From contig JAFLSN010000004.1 of the NCBI GenBank assembly GCA_022510905.1, positions 1 through 64,000 on the forward strand: DNA of 64,000 nucleotides, in the 5' to 3' direction. Source of the DNA: Treponema sp. (GTDB taxonomy: Bacteria; Spirochaetota; Spirochaetia; Treponematales; Treponemataceae). A model generated the notes under the pieces. The model was not told the origin of the DNA and ran no database searches. It was given only the letters and a program-made list of their open reading frames with translations. The position numbers and the translations under genes were made by a program. Numbering within the stretch: position 1 is the stretch's first letter; each line of letters opens with the position of its first letter. This document shows, one piece after another, positions 54,854-63,444 of this stretch.

Positions 54854-55336
54854 TTAAAATTCAATGTCGGGGATGCGGCGCTTTAAAGCTGCAAGGAACA
54901 TCGGGCCTGTTACTCCTTCGCGGAGACATGCAAAGATGCAGTTCTCGCCGGCCACTGTTCCCAGCACTTCTTCCATGTTCAGTGAGTCAATGGCGTTTGA
55001 AACCGAGTCTGCATGGCCGCCGATTGTTTTAATCACCACGGTGTTGCCGGAATAGTCCACACTTACATATCCGCGCAAAAAATCCTGCACATAAATCTGT
55101 TCGCTTTCGTGCCGCTCGGATTCATCTGTCAGCGTGTAAACGTAACCTGTGTTGCCGTCGCTTACTTTGCCAACTTTGAGCAGTTTCAAATCCCGCGACA
55201 GGGTTGCCTGCGTTACATCAAAACCTTCTTTTTGCAGATAGCCCAGCAATGCTTCCTGGCTTTCGATTCGGTTGTTTTTTATCAGCTTGCGCACGGTCTT
55301 TAGCCGGTCGGTTCGTCCCTTCACTTGCATCTCCAT
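54854..55336 (-). CDS. argR: arginine repressor ArgR
   Basis: 160 residues. Winged helix with KGRTDRLKTVRKLIKNNRI and SQEALLGYLQKEGFDVTQATLSRDLKLL; C-terminal arginine-binding domain with GTVAGENCIFACLRE. It represses arginine synthesis or activates its breakdown when arginine is high. No arg genes are in the window. Start is uncertain: ATG 55336 or ATG 55330; no ribosome site is obvious. A TATACA hexamer lies 16 nt upstream of the first. Confidence 0.92.
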   Translation of the reverse strand: MEMQVKGRTDRLKTVRKLIKNNRIESQEALLGYLQKEGFDVTQATLSRDLKLLKVGKVSDGNTGYVYTLTDESERHESEQIYVQDFLRGYVSVDYSGNTVVIKTIGGHADSVSNAIDSLNMEEVLGTVAGENCIFACLREGVTGPMFLAALKRRIPDIEF

Positions 55337-55589
55337 AGACGGCGCTGTTTTGTGTATACGCACTTTTGCATAAATATACACATTCACAGCCTGAAGGTCA
55401 AGCACGGCTCCATTTGAACTAAAATCGGCGGCTTTTATGTAATGCTTGATGCATCAATTCCGGTGTTTGCGGAGTGTTTTTGTCAGGACTTGTAGCTTTG
55501 CGGTATTGGAACTGCCGATGCGATATGTTCCATAAAAAATTATGCTGAATTAGGATACATTTCCTTTTTGCCTAAGAATCGTTCCATGC
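55337..55589. other. gap upstream of argR, no gene seen
   Basis: No coding frame that I would call. I looked for a canonical ARG box (TGAAT-N4-ATTCA type) and did not find one. Confidence 0.3.
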
Positions 55590-55677
55590 TTGAAGCTGCG
55601 CCGCAAATTGCTTGAAGCTACGCTGCAAATTGTTTGGATCTGAGCTGCGGGACGCTTGAAGCTGTGCCGCGGGTTTT
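55590..55677 (+). repeat. 22-bp tandem repeat, four units
   Basis: Units at 55590, 55612, 55634 and 55656, exactly 22 bp each. The first is CTTGAAGCTGCGCCGCAAAT plus TG; the third is most diverged. The unit matches the core of the dispersed element (CTTGAAGCCTTGCTGCAAGT) at about 16 of 22 bases. 55678-55899 holds a small hairpin (ATGCCTG/CAGGCAT) and no gene. Confidence 0.75.
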
Positions 55678-55899
55678 GAGGCGGTGGAATGCCTGGGTGT
55701 TTCGCAGGCATCCATGGTGTTGTTTGTTTTGACGCTCCTGAGGGTTCAGTCTCTTCGCTTGACAACGGAAAAGTCTTGGTGTATTTTTTTTATTGTCTGT
55801 GCGCAAAACAATTATGTCTGTTTTGCGGGGAAGCGGTGCCGCACGTGTTTTGTTGGTGCCAGAAAAACATCAGGCCGTGTGTCGGCAGAGGATTGTGCC

Positions 55900-56253
55900 A
55901 TGTCCAAAAAAGTGTATATTGGCAATTTGAGTTATTCTACGCGGGAAGAAACCTTGCAGTCATTGTGCGAACAGTATGGTACCGTGCTGTCCGCTGTCGT
56001 TATCAAAGACAGGGACACTCAGCAGTCAAAAGGTTTCGGTTTTGTTGAATTTGCCGATGATGCCGCTGCCGAAAAAGCGATTGCCGTGCTCAATGGAAAA
56101 GAAGTGGACGGGCGCCGTGTGCGGGTGAATGTTGCCGAAGAAAAGCAGCCGCGCTTCGCAAATGGTTCCCGCGATTCTGACCGTGGCCCGCGGAACTTTG
56201 AACGTGGACGCCGTTTCAACGGTGCGCCGCAGGATTTTTCAGATCGATATTAG
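55900..56253 (+). CDS. RNA-recognition-motif RNA-binding protein
   Basis: 117 residues. One RRM (residues ~3-82) with RNP2 VYIGNLSY and RNP1 KGFGFVEF, followed by a short Arg/Gly/Asp-rich tail (RDSDRGPRNFERGRRFNG). Small RRM proteins of this kind occur in cyanobacteria and some spirochaetes and bind single-stranded RNA, perhaps in cold response. AGAGGA precedes ATG 55900. The next gene starts 4 bp after its stop. Confidence 0.9.
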   Translation: MSKKVYIGNLSYSTREETLQSLCEQYGTVLSAVVIKDRDTQQSKGFGFVEFADDAAAEKAIAVLNGKEVDGRRVRVNVAEEKQPRFANGSRDSDRGPRNFERGRRFNGAPQDFSDRY

Positions 56254-56257
56254 ATTG

Positions 56258-57160
56258 ATGGATTTTTTGCCACCTGAATTTATACAATATCTTGCCCCCG
56301 GCACCGATCGCTGCGCGTTTATCCAGAAATGGTTGCTTTCCCATGGCGTTGAAAGCGCCGTCACCGTTATCGACGGCAAGCGCCACGTGCTGGTGCAGTT
56401 TGCTCCTTCCGCGTATAATTCCAGATTCAGAATAAAAACCATTGTGGCGCACTATGACCGTGTGCAGGGAAGTCCTGGCGCAAATGACAACAGCGCGGCC
56501 GACTGGTTTATAATGCAGTGGGCGGTATGGCTCAAAACATTTTCAGGCTTCCACAACGTGCGCATTTTTTTTACAGACGGCGAAGAGCTTGGCTGGCAGA
56601 CAGGCGTTACCGAGCAAGGTGCGTTTGGCATTGCAAGTGTGTTCAGACGGCTTGGAATCGTGCACGATGATGTTTACGTGTTTGATTCCTGCGGACGGGG
56701 CGAAGTGCCTGTGCTGGCAAAAACAGTTTTGCCTAAAAACACGGCCCGTGGTTTTGTAAATCAGTTTTCAGGGCTTTATGACCGTGCGCAAAACCTCTTG
56801 AGGCTTGCAAGTCCCGGACGCTGGATGTGTCTCCCTGTTCCGTACAGCGACAACGCTTCGTTTTTGGCATGTGGAATTCCTGCGGTGGCAATCACCATGC
56901 TGCCCGCCGATGAAGCCACATTTTATGCGCGGGAGCTCATGGCCGACAAAACCCTTGAAGGCGCCGTGATGAACCGCATGGCCACCAAACAGCAGCGTCT
57001 TGACGGCACCCTCAAGGACTACGTGTACAAGGAACGTATGCCGCTCACCTGGAGGCTGTTCCACACCGAGCAGGACAACGTGGCGTCGCTTACAGCTGTG
57101 AGCGAAAGCGTTATGCAGCAGATTCTGCGCGCCATTGCCGAACAAAAAACATTGGCATAG
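56258..57160 (+). CDS. M28-like zinc peptidase
   Basis: 300 residues. AHYDRVQGSPGANDNSAADW gives the His-x-Asp and bridging Asp, FTDGEELG the catalytic Glu-Glu pair, DSCGRGE a further ligand region and LFHTEQDN the last His: the order of an M28 aminopeptidase. There is no signal peptide, so it should act in the cytoplasm. The conserved frame begins at ATG 56258, 4 bp after the RRM gene; the frame is open further upstream in the RRM gene but out of family. Substrate unknown. Confidence 0.8.
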   Translation: MDFLPPEFIQYLAPGTDRCAFIQKWLLSHGVESAVTVIDGKRHVLVQFAPSAYNSRFRIKTIVAHYDRVQGSPGANDNSAADWFIMQWAVWLKTFSGFHNVRIFFTDGEELGWQTGVTEQGAFGIASVFRRLGIVHDDVYVFDSCGRGEVPVLAKTVLPKNTARGFVNQFSGLYDRAQNLLRLASPGRWMCLPVPYSDNASFLACGIPAVAITMLPADEATFYARELMADKTLEGAVMNRMATKQQRLDGTLKDYVYKERMPLTWRLFHTEQDNVASLTAVSESVMQQILRAIAEQKTLA

Positions 57161-57259
57161 TTCGTCTGCTTCATGCTGAATTTAAATCCTCATCGGTGAT
57201 TCGAAAGCGCGGTTATGTTTTGCGGTAGGCTGAATTATTCTTTACGTAAGGAGAAGTAT

Positions 57260-58381
57260 ATGGCTGACTATTTTGGAAAAGATGTGTTCAAATTGGGATT
57301 CGGTTTGATGAGGCTGCCAAAGAACGCTGACGGCAGCATCGACATTCCGCAGACAAGCGCGATGGTGGACAAATTTCTAGCCGCCGGTGGAACCTATTTT
57401 GACACAGCCTATGTGTACGATAACGGCGAGTCTGAAAAAGCCGCGAAAACCGCGCTGGTTGAGCGCCACCCCCGCGATTCGTTTACTTTGTGCACCAAGC
57501 TCTGTGCCTGGTTGCAGTGCCATGACGAGGCGAGCGCGAAACAGCAGTTTTATACCAGCCTTGAACGCACAGGCGCAGGATATTTTGATTATTACCTGCT
57601 TCACGCCCTGCAACGCAACAATTACAAAAAATACGATGAATACCATATCTGGGATTTCGTAAAAGAACTGAAAACAAACGGACTCATCAAGTTCTACGGC
57701 TTTTCGTTTCATGCAGACCCCGCGCTTCTGGAAGAGCTGCTCACCGACCATCCCGATGTTGACTTTATCCAGCTCCAGCTGAATTATGCTGATTGGGAAA
57801 ATCCAAATGTGGCCAGCCGCGAGTGCTATGAAATCGCCCGCAGGCACGGTGTTTCAATCACCGTGATGGAGCCGTTGAAAGGCGGTGCGCTTGCACAGCC
57901 AGTTCCGGAAGTGCAGGCACTTTTTAAAGCCGCAAACAACGAGCTTTCATGTGCATCCTGGGCAATCCGCTACGCGGCATCGCTGGATGGAATTATCACG
58001 GTGCTTTCTGGCATGTCAAACCTTGCCCAGGTTGAAGACAACCTTTCATATATGAAAGACTTTAAACCGCTGGATGAAAGGGAGCGGGCCGTGGTCATTG
58101 CTGCGCAGGCTGCGCTGAACGGATACGAGTCCATTCCCTGCACTGCATGCCACTACTGTACCGATGGATGTCCTGCAAAAATTCCAATCCCAGAAATATT
58201 CGCGGTTAAAAATGATGTTGCCGCAAGCAATGGCAGGGATGATGGAAAACAGCGCTACAGCCTTGCAACAGAAAGAAAAGGAAAGGCGAGCGACTGTGTT
58301 TCATGCGGGCAGTGCGAGTCTGCATGTCCGCAGCATATTCCGATTATTTCCCTGCTCAAAGAATGCACGGAGATGGAATAG
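57260..58381 (+). CDS. aldo/keto reductase with C-terminal 4Fe-4S sites
   Basis: 373 residues. The N-terminal ~270 residues are an aldo/keto reductase barrel: GFGLMRLP, FDTAYVYDNGESEKA (catalytic Asp and Tyr), LCTKLCAW (Lys) and YYLLHAL (His). The C-terminal part has two Cys clusters, CTACHYCTDGCP and CVSCGQCESACP, each able to hold a 4Fe-4S cluster. This fused form is common in anaerobes and probably links NAD(P)H or ferredoxin to a carbonyl substrate that is unknown. AAGGAG precedes ATG 57260. Confidence 0.9.
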   Translation: MADYFGKDVFKLGFGLMRLPKNADGSIDIPQTSAMVDKFLAAGGTYFDTAYVYDNGESEKAAKTALVERHPRDSFTLCTKLCAWLQCHDEASAKQQFYTSLERTGAGYFDYYLLHALQRNNYKKYDEYHIWDFVKELKTNGLIKFYGFSFHADPALLEELLTDHPDVDFIQLQLNYADWENPNVASRECYEIARRHGVSITVMEPLKGGALAQPVPEVQALFKAANNELSCASWAIRYAASLDGIITVLSGMSNLAQVEDNLSYMKDFKPLDERERAVVIAAQAALNGYESIPCTACHYCTDGCPAKIPIPEIFAVKNDVAASNGRDDGKQRYSLATERKGKASDCVSCGQCESACPQHIPIISLLKECTEME

Positions 58382-58582
58382 CGGGGCAAGTCTGCTTTCT
58401 GGCAAAACTTTCTGCGTGTGCGTATTCAGCATGGTGGACTGTACATGAAAGTTTATTATGAGACAGTTCCGCCCTTAAAGGCAGGCCGTATTTGCGTTTA
58501 CGCGCTTGTTCCGTCCGCACAGGCAGAAAGTGGCAGGCTTGGATTGCCGCCGATGTGAATGCTGTTGGTGCGCGATACACCC

Positions 58583-58611
58583 TTGCCATGCAGAAAAATA
58601 AATGCTATGCT
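58583..58611 (+). promoter_or_regulatory. yajC-secDF promoter
   Basis: TTGCCA (58583-58588), 17 bp, TATGCT (58606-58611). Leader ~33 nt with an AAGGAA ribosome site. The preceding 58382-58582 shows no gene. Confidence 0.55.
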
Positions 58612-58650
58612 GATGTACTCATATTTTAGATAGTAGGGAAGGAAACTGCT

Positions 58651-59091
58651 ATGTCATTTGTACCGTTCTTTCTTCAGGATGCCACTGCCACAACCGGGCA
58701 AGTTGGCGGTGGTGGATTCACCATGTTGTTGCCGCTGATTCTGATTGTCTTGATTATGTATTTTTTCATGATCCGTCCGCAAAGCAAAAAGCAGAAGGAA
58801 ACTGAGAAAATGATTGCCGCGCTCAAAAAGGGCGACAAGGTTGTGACTATCGGCGGTATACATGGCACGGTAAGTTCCACAAAGGAGCATACTGTCATCG
58901 TTAAGGTTGACGATGATACAAAAATCGAATTCAACCGCTCCGCCATTGCCACAGTCCTTGTTGACAAACCTGCTGCGGTTGTTCCTGAAAAAAAATCGCT
59001 GTTCGGCAAAAAAAAGACGGCGGATACGTCTGATTCTGAAAGCACACAGGCAGAGAATTCTTCTGACACAGAGGCAAAGACCGATGAGTAA
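58651..59091 (+). CDS. yajC: preprotein translocase accessory subunit YajC
   Basis: 146 residues: one membrane segment (~25-43), then MIRPQSKKQKETEKMIAALKKGDKVVTIGGIHGTV, the YajC signature. The C-terminal 45-residue tail is acidic and Ser/Thr-rich, longer than usual. It forms a complex with SecD and SecF, which follow; its stop overlaps the secD start by 8 bp. Confidence 0.94.
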   Translation: MSFVPFFLQDATATTGQVGGGGFTMLLPLILIVLIMYFFMIRPQSKKQKETEKMIAALKKGDKVVTIGGIHGTVSSTKEHTVIVKVDDDTKIEFNRSAIATVLVDKPAAVVPEKKSLFGKKKTADTSDSESTQAENSSDTEAKTDE

Positions 59092-60823
59092 ACGAAGCCG
59101 TCTTGTGTTGATTATTGCTGTGCTGGCAATATGTTTTGCATTCCTGTGGCCGTCGTTGAGCTGGTATGTTCGCACCCCAAAGGAAGACCAGGCTCTTGCG
59201 CTTTCTTCACTTGAAAAGATAAAGGACTATTCTAGCATCAGGGCCGCTTCGGATGTGAATACTCTTCTTGCCGCCGCGAATGAAAATCCCGACCGGGTGC
59301 TTGAAAAAAGCGAGGACTGGCTTCTAAAAGCCGCCAGAAAGAATTTCAAGCAGATGGAGCAAAAAGCTCCGTCACCCATGACGCTGTACACCGCGCTGGA
59401 GTCGTTTTCAAACAGGCAGGAATTGACCGATTTGATTGAAACCCGCTACCGCAAGCGCATCTTGAAAAACAAAGACTATTATAAAAACTCTGTTAAACTT
59501 GGTCTTGATCTAAGTGGCGGTATGAACGTTATTGTAAAAGCCGACTTGGACGCGGTTGTCGCAAGCGTTGGCGATGTTAGCACGATTGATGTGGATACGC
59601 TCAAAAAAGATGCCATGGCGCAGGCTGTTGAAACGCTTGCAAGCCGCATCGACCGCTTTGGTTTGAGCGAGCCGGTTATCCGCCAGCAGGGTGAAGACCG
59701 CATCTACATAGAGCTTCCCGGAGCCGCAGAGACCGACCAAATAAATTCTATCATAATGGGACGCGGCATATTGAACTTCCGCCTTGTCGATGACGAGGCC
59801 ACCGAAGCGTTTAACCAGTACTACATGCTGCATCAGGACAGCACTTTTGATTCTGCGGGGCATCTGATTGACCCGTCAATTATTCCTTCCGATGATGAAG
59901 TGATTGGCTATTACACCGTGGATGCCTATGGGCTTGACCAGCGTGAGGGCTATCTGGTTGTTAAAAAAGAAATTGCCCTCGAAGGCAAGCACATAAAGAG
60001 CGCCGAGGTCGGTTCGGAAGAAATCACGGGTCGCCCTCAGGTGTCCTTCGCGCTTGACACAGAAGGTGCCGAGATTTTTGGCACTTTTACTGGAGCCAAC
60101 GTGGGCAAGAGCCTTGCTATTGTGAGCGACAACAAAATCAAATCGAACGCACGGATTGACGAGGCAATTACTGGTGGCCATGTTGCCATCAGGGGCTTTG
60201 GCCAGCAGGAGGCGCAGAACCTTCGCAAAGTGCTGCAGACAGCTTGGCTTGACGTGCCGCTTACAGTGGAAAGCCAGCAGGTCATAGGCGCTTCGCTTGG
60301 CGACCAGGCGATTCGGCAGGGTTTTTTTGCCATTGTCGTAGGCTTGGTTTCTATCATGATTTTTATGCTGATTTGGTACAAGGGCGCGGGTGTAAACGCT
60401 TGTGTGGCACAAGTCCTCAACCTGTACATCATGTTCAGCATTTTGAGCGCATTCAATCTGACGGTCACGCTGCCTTCAATCGCTGGCATGATTTTGACCA
60501 TCGGCATGGCCGTTGACGCGAACGTCATTATTTTTGAACGCATCAAGGAGGAACGTGTGTTGGGAAAAGACCGTGCCTCGTCAATTTCCACCGGCTTTGA
60601 CAATGCGTTCTGGGCCATAATGGACTCCAACATCACCACGTTCATTGCGGCGCTGTTCATGTCCCAGCTTGGAACAGGCAGCATTCAGGGTTTTGCCGTG
60701 AGCCTTGCGATTGGTGTTTGTTCGACAGTGTTCACGGCGCTGGTGGTTTCACGCCTTATGTTTGACTTTGGCACTGAAGTAATGCAGAAGAAACACATCA
60801 GCATTGGCTGGAGGGTCAGATAA
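59084..60823 (+). CDS. secD: protein translocase subunit SecD
   Basis: 579 residues. KLGLDLSGGMNVIVKADLD, the periplasmic head with IYIELPGAAETDQ, GRPQVSFALDTEGAEIFG and the RND membrane part with GMAVDANVIIFERIKEE. SecD uses the ion gradient to pull exported proteins through SecYEG. ATG 59084 lies within the end of yajC. Its stop shares one base with the secF start (TAATG). Confidence 0.95.
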   Translation: MSKRSRLVLIIAVLAICFAFLWPSLSWYVRTPKEDQALALSSLEKIKDYSSIRAASDVNTLLAAANENPDRVLEKSEDWLLKAARKNFKQMEQKAPSPMTLYTALESFSNRQELTDLIETRYRKRILKNKDYYKNSVKLGLDLSGGMNVIVKADLDAVVASVGDVSTIDVDTLKKDAMAQAVETLASRIDRFGLSEPVIRQQGEDRIYIELPGAAETDQINSIIMGRGILNFRLVDDEATEAFNQYYMLHQDSTFDSAGHLIDPSIIPSDDEVIGYYTVDAYGLDQREGYLVVKKEIALEGKHIKSAEVGSEEITGRPQVSFALDTEGAEIFGTFTGANVGKSLAIVSDNKIKSNARIDEAITGGHVAIRGFGQQEAQNLRKVLQTAWLDVPLTVESQQVIGASLGDQAIRQGFFAIVVGLVSIMIFMLIWYKGAGVNACVAQVLNLYIMFSILSAFNLTVTLPSIAGMILTIGMAVDANVIIFERIKEERVLGKDRASSISTGFDNAFWAIMDSNITTFIAALFMSQLGTGSIQGFAVSLAIGVCSTVFTALVVSRLMFDFGTEVMQKKHISIGWRVR

Positions 60824-62082
60824 TGAAAAAGCTTTACAAATTCAGCAAGGCCTTTTTTGGATGTGCCATTTTAAGCGCTATACTGATTGTGTTTGGTCTG
60901 GTCGGACTGTTTACACGTGGCATCAATTTTGGAATCGATTTTAAGCCTGGCTTGATTGAAGAAGTCCGTATCGCCCCTACAGCGATTGAATTGACATACA
61001 AAGGAACGGCCACTGTGAGTGTTGACACCACTGCCACAGGGCTTGATGTTATTATAAGCGGCACTGGTGCCGAAAACGAAACCCGCACTTTTTCGTTTGG
61101 ACAGAATCCAACAGTGGGCCAGCTTGCACAGTCGCTAAACAGCATCGATGGCTTGACTGCCACAGCTGTTTCTTCCATGGAAGCAGATTCATACGGCATC
61201 TATACGGACAGCTCGGTTTCTTCCAGACTCAACTCCGATGTTCCCTATCGCCTGTATGTGCCGGTCGTGTCTTCCGAGGTAACGGTTGAGACCATCCGCG
61301 AGGCTATCCCTGCGGACAGCATTGCCGCCGCCGACCAGGTGCAGGTTAAGGAGCTTGGCACTGCCTCGAACCGCAGTTATCAGGTTCGTGCCGGTGCCGC
61401 CGCCGACACCACAAACGAGCAGCTTATTTCGGCCATTACGTCCGCACTCAAAAATAAGTTCGGCAAAGACAACGTGGCTATTGTCAAAACAGATTTTGTT
61501 GGTTCGCAGTTTTCGCGTTCACTTGTAGGAAAATCTATACTGCTTGTGGCGGCCACCATGATGCTGATTTGGTTGTATGCAACGGTTCGTTTTCACTGGG
61601 ATTTTGCGTTGGGGGCCATCATCGCGCTTGTGCATGATTCGCTTATAATGATTACCTTCGTGACTTGGACACAAACGGAATTCTCGACCACAACGCTTGC
61701 CGCCGTGCTTACGATAATCGGTTATTCAATAAATGCGACCGTGGTCATTCTTGACCGTGTGCGCGAAAACATCAAGCTGGTGAACACAAAATGCTTTAAT
61801 GATATTCTGAACAGGGCTTTGAGCGATACACTTACCCGTTCAATCATTACTACGGTGACCACGCTTTTTGCCTCCATCTCGCTGCTGGTATTTACCACCG
61901 GAAGCATAAACGATTTTGCAAAAGTGCTTACCGTGGGTTTGATTTCAGGCTGCTATTCCTCTCTGTTCATCAGTTCGGGCTTTATTTCCTTGATGCGGCG
62001 CCATTGGGAACCCGGGGAATATGCAAATCATGTGCGCCCAAGAAAACCTGCCGCTGGCGCAGTGCCTGTTGAATCCCGGTAA
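60823..62082 (+). CDS. secF: protein translocase subunit SecF
   Basis: 419 residues, longer than many SecF (~310) because of a bigger periplasmic domain (residues ~40-225). NFGIDFKPG near the start, and TIIGYSINATVVILDRVREN with SITTVTTLFA-like sequence in the membrane part, are typical. GGAGGG precedes ATG 60823. Last gene of the yajC-secD-secF operon. Confidence 0.94.
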   Translation: MKKLYKFSKAFFGCAILSAILIVFGLVGLFTRGINFGIDFKPGLIEEVRIAPTAIELTYKGTATVSVDTTATGLDVIISGTGAENETRTFSFGQNPTVGQLAQSLNSIDGLTATAVSSMEADSYGIYTDSSVSSRLNSDVPYRLYVPVVSSEVTVETIREAIPADSIAAADQVQVKELGTASNRSYQVRAGAAADTTNEQLISAITSALKNKFGKDNVAIVKTDFVGSQFSRSLVGKSILLVAATMMLIWLYATVRFHWDFALGAIIALVHDSLIMITFVTWTQTEFSTTTLAAVLTIIGYSINATVVILDRVRENIKLVNTKCFNDILNRALSDTLTRSIITTVTTLFASISLLVFTTGSINDFAKVLTVGLISGCYSSLFISSGFISLMRRHWEPGEYANHVRPRKPAAGAVPVESR

Positions 62083-62161
62083 AAACGGTGCCCATATACT
62101 GCGGGGCATTTAAGGTTCTGCGATGGGCAATCGGTAATGTAGCCGCAAATTCCGTGTCTGC

Positions 62162-62193
62162 AAAATCCCTGCGAGTGTGCTTGCGGGGATTTT
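62162..62193 (+). terminator. terminator of the secDF operon
   Basis: AAAATCCCTGC (62162-62172) with GCGGGGATTTT (62183-62193), 11-bp stem with one G-T pair, followed by more T. Confidence 0.8.
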
Positions 62194-62314
62194 TTGTTCA
62201 TACGGAAGACTCTGCCCTGGCACTGGTAGCGCATGGCCTATATCACCGATTATGCATAAACTTCGTGATGCATGGTGATATGTGATACACATGGTACGTG
62301 GGAGTGATTTTTTT

Positions 62315-63205
62315 ATGAAAGTGATTCGAGCGCAGGTATTGGGCTATTGCATGGGGGTACGTCGTGCAGTTGAAATCGCTACACAGGCGCTCCATGACCA
62401 TGCCTCCGACGGTACAAACGTATACAGCCTGGGTCCGCTCATCCACAATCCAGGAGTGCTTTCAGAGCTTAAAGCCAAAGGACTTTCGGTGCTTTCTTCC
62501 GATACCGCTCTGCCGCCTACTGGGAAGTCCGTTGTGGTCATACGGGCCCACGGTACTACTCCGTTTCTGCTTGACTCTCTGCGACATGCGGGGGCTTTGG
62601 TTCTTGACGCGACGTGTCCGCGTGTGCATGCGAGCCAAAAGCGTGCGGCATCATGTGCCAGGCAGGGTGGCACCGTTATCGTGGCCGGCGACAAAAACCA
62701 CGGAGAAGTGGTCAGCATTTGCGCCCACGCGGGGGAACATGCCGTGGTAGTGCAAAACCAGGCGGAAGCGGAGGACATTTGTGTGCCAGACAACGCGCTG
62801 CTCCTTTCTCAGACTACATTCAGCCCTGATGATTTTGCTGATATTATCCGCGTTGTACGAAAAAAAAATCCTACGGTGCAGGTATGCAATTCAATCTGCC
62901 CTGCCACGCTTGAGCGCCAATTGGCATTGCGGAACCTTGCGGGAAAAGTTGAAGGTCTTTTGGTAATCGGGGGAGCTAATTCCGCGAACACACGCCGTCT
63001 TTACCAAATCGCCCAGCCTCTGTTTTCCCATCTTGCGCTTATAGAAAACGAACGTGATATTCCGGAAGCATTTTTTGCGCTGAATACTGTCGGGCTCAGC
63101 GCTGGAGCCAGCACTCCCGATTCTGTTATAAACGCAGTCCAGCTCACGTTGGAGCACGGAACCTTTGCTCGTTTTGGTGCCGCGCCAGACACCCATCACC
63201 TATAA
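62315..63205 (+). CDS. ispH: 4-hydroxy-3-methylbut-2-enyl diphosphate reductase
   Basis: 296 residues. Three Cys that hold the Fe-S cluster: GYCMGVRRAVE, DATCPRVH and NSICPATLERQ; the catalytic region SQTTFSPDDF and the Ser-Asn pocket GGANSANTRRLYQ are in place. Last enzyme of the non-mevalonate isoprenoid pathway, yielding IPP and DMAPP. ATG 62315 has GGGAG upstream. Only a weak hairpin (AATGC/GCATT, ~63208) follows. Confidence 0.94.
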   Translation: MKVIRAQVLGYCMGVRRAVEIATQALHDHASDGTNVYSLGPLIHNPGVLSELKAKGLSVLSSDTALPPTGKSVVVIRAHGTTPFLLDSLRHAGALVLDATCPRVHASQKRAASCARQGGTVIVAGDKNHGEVVSICAHAGEHAVVVQNQAEAEDICVPDNALLLSQTTFSPDDFADIIRVVRKKNPTVQVCNSICPATLERQLALRNLAGKVEGLLVIGGANSANTRRLYQIAQPLFSHLALIENERDIPEAFFALNTVGLSAGASTPDSVINAVQLTLEHGTFARFGAAPDTHHL

Positions 63206-63444
63206 AAATGCCAAGTGCATTGGATTCTTTTACTGATTCTGAAAAATGTGTTCATATATAAACCTGTTCTCAAAAAATGCCGAAACTTGAATCAAAGGGG
63301 TGGTTTTCTATATTTTGATGGAGGCCATCTTGAAACAGGTCGGCACTGGATGTTTTAGTGCTGGCATAAAGCCGCGCGGCAAGACTTTGCAATTGGTTTT
63401 GCATGGGCCGCTGGTCGTACTTTAGAAAAGGGGGAATCTCTTTT

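Noticed and set aside
55367..55386. ARG box upstream of argR
   Set aside because: TGCAT...ATTCA is present but the spacing is 10 bp, not the 4 bp of a canonical half-site pair.
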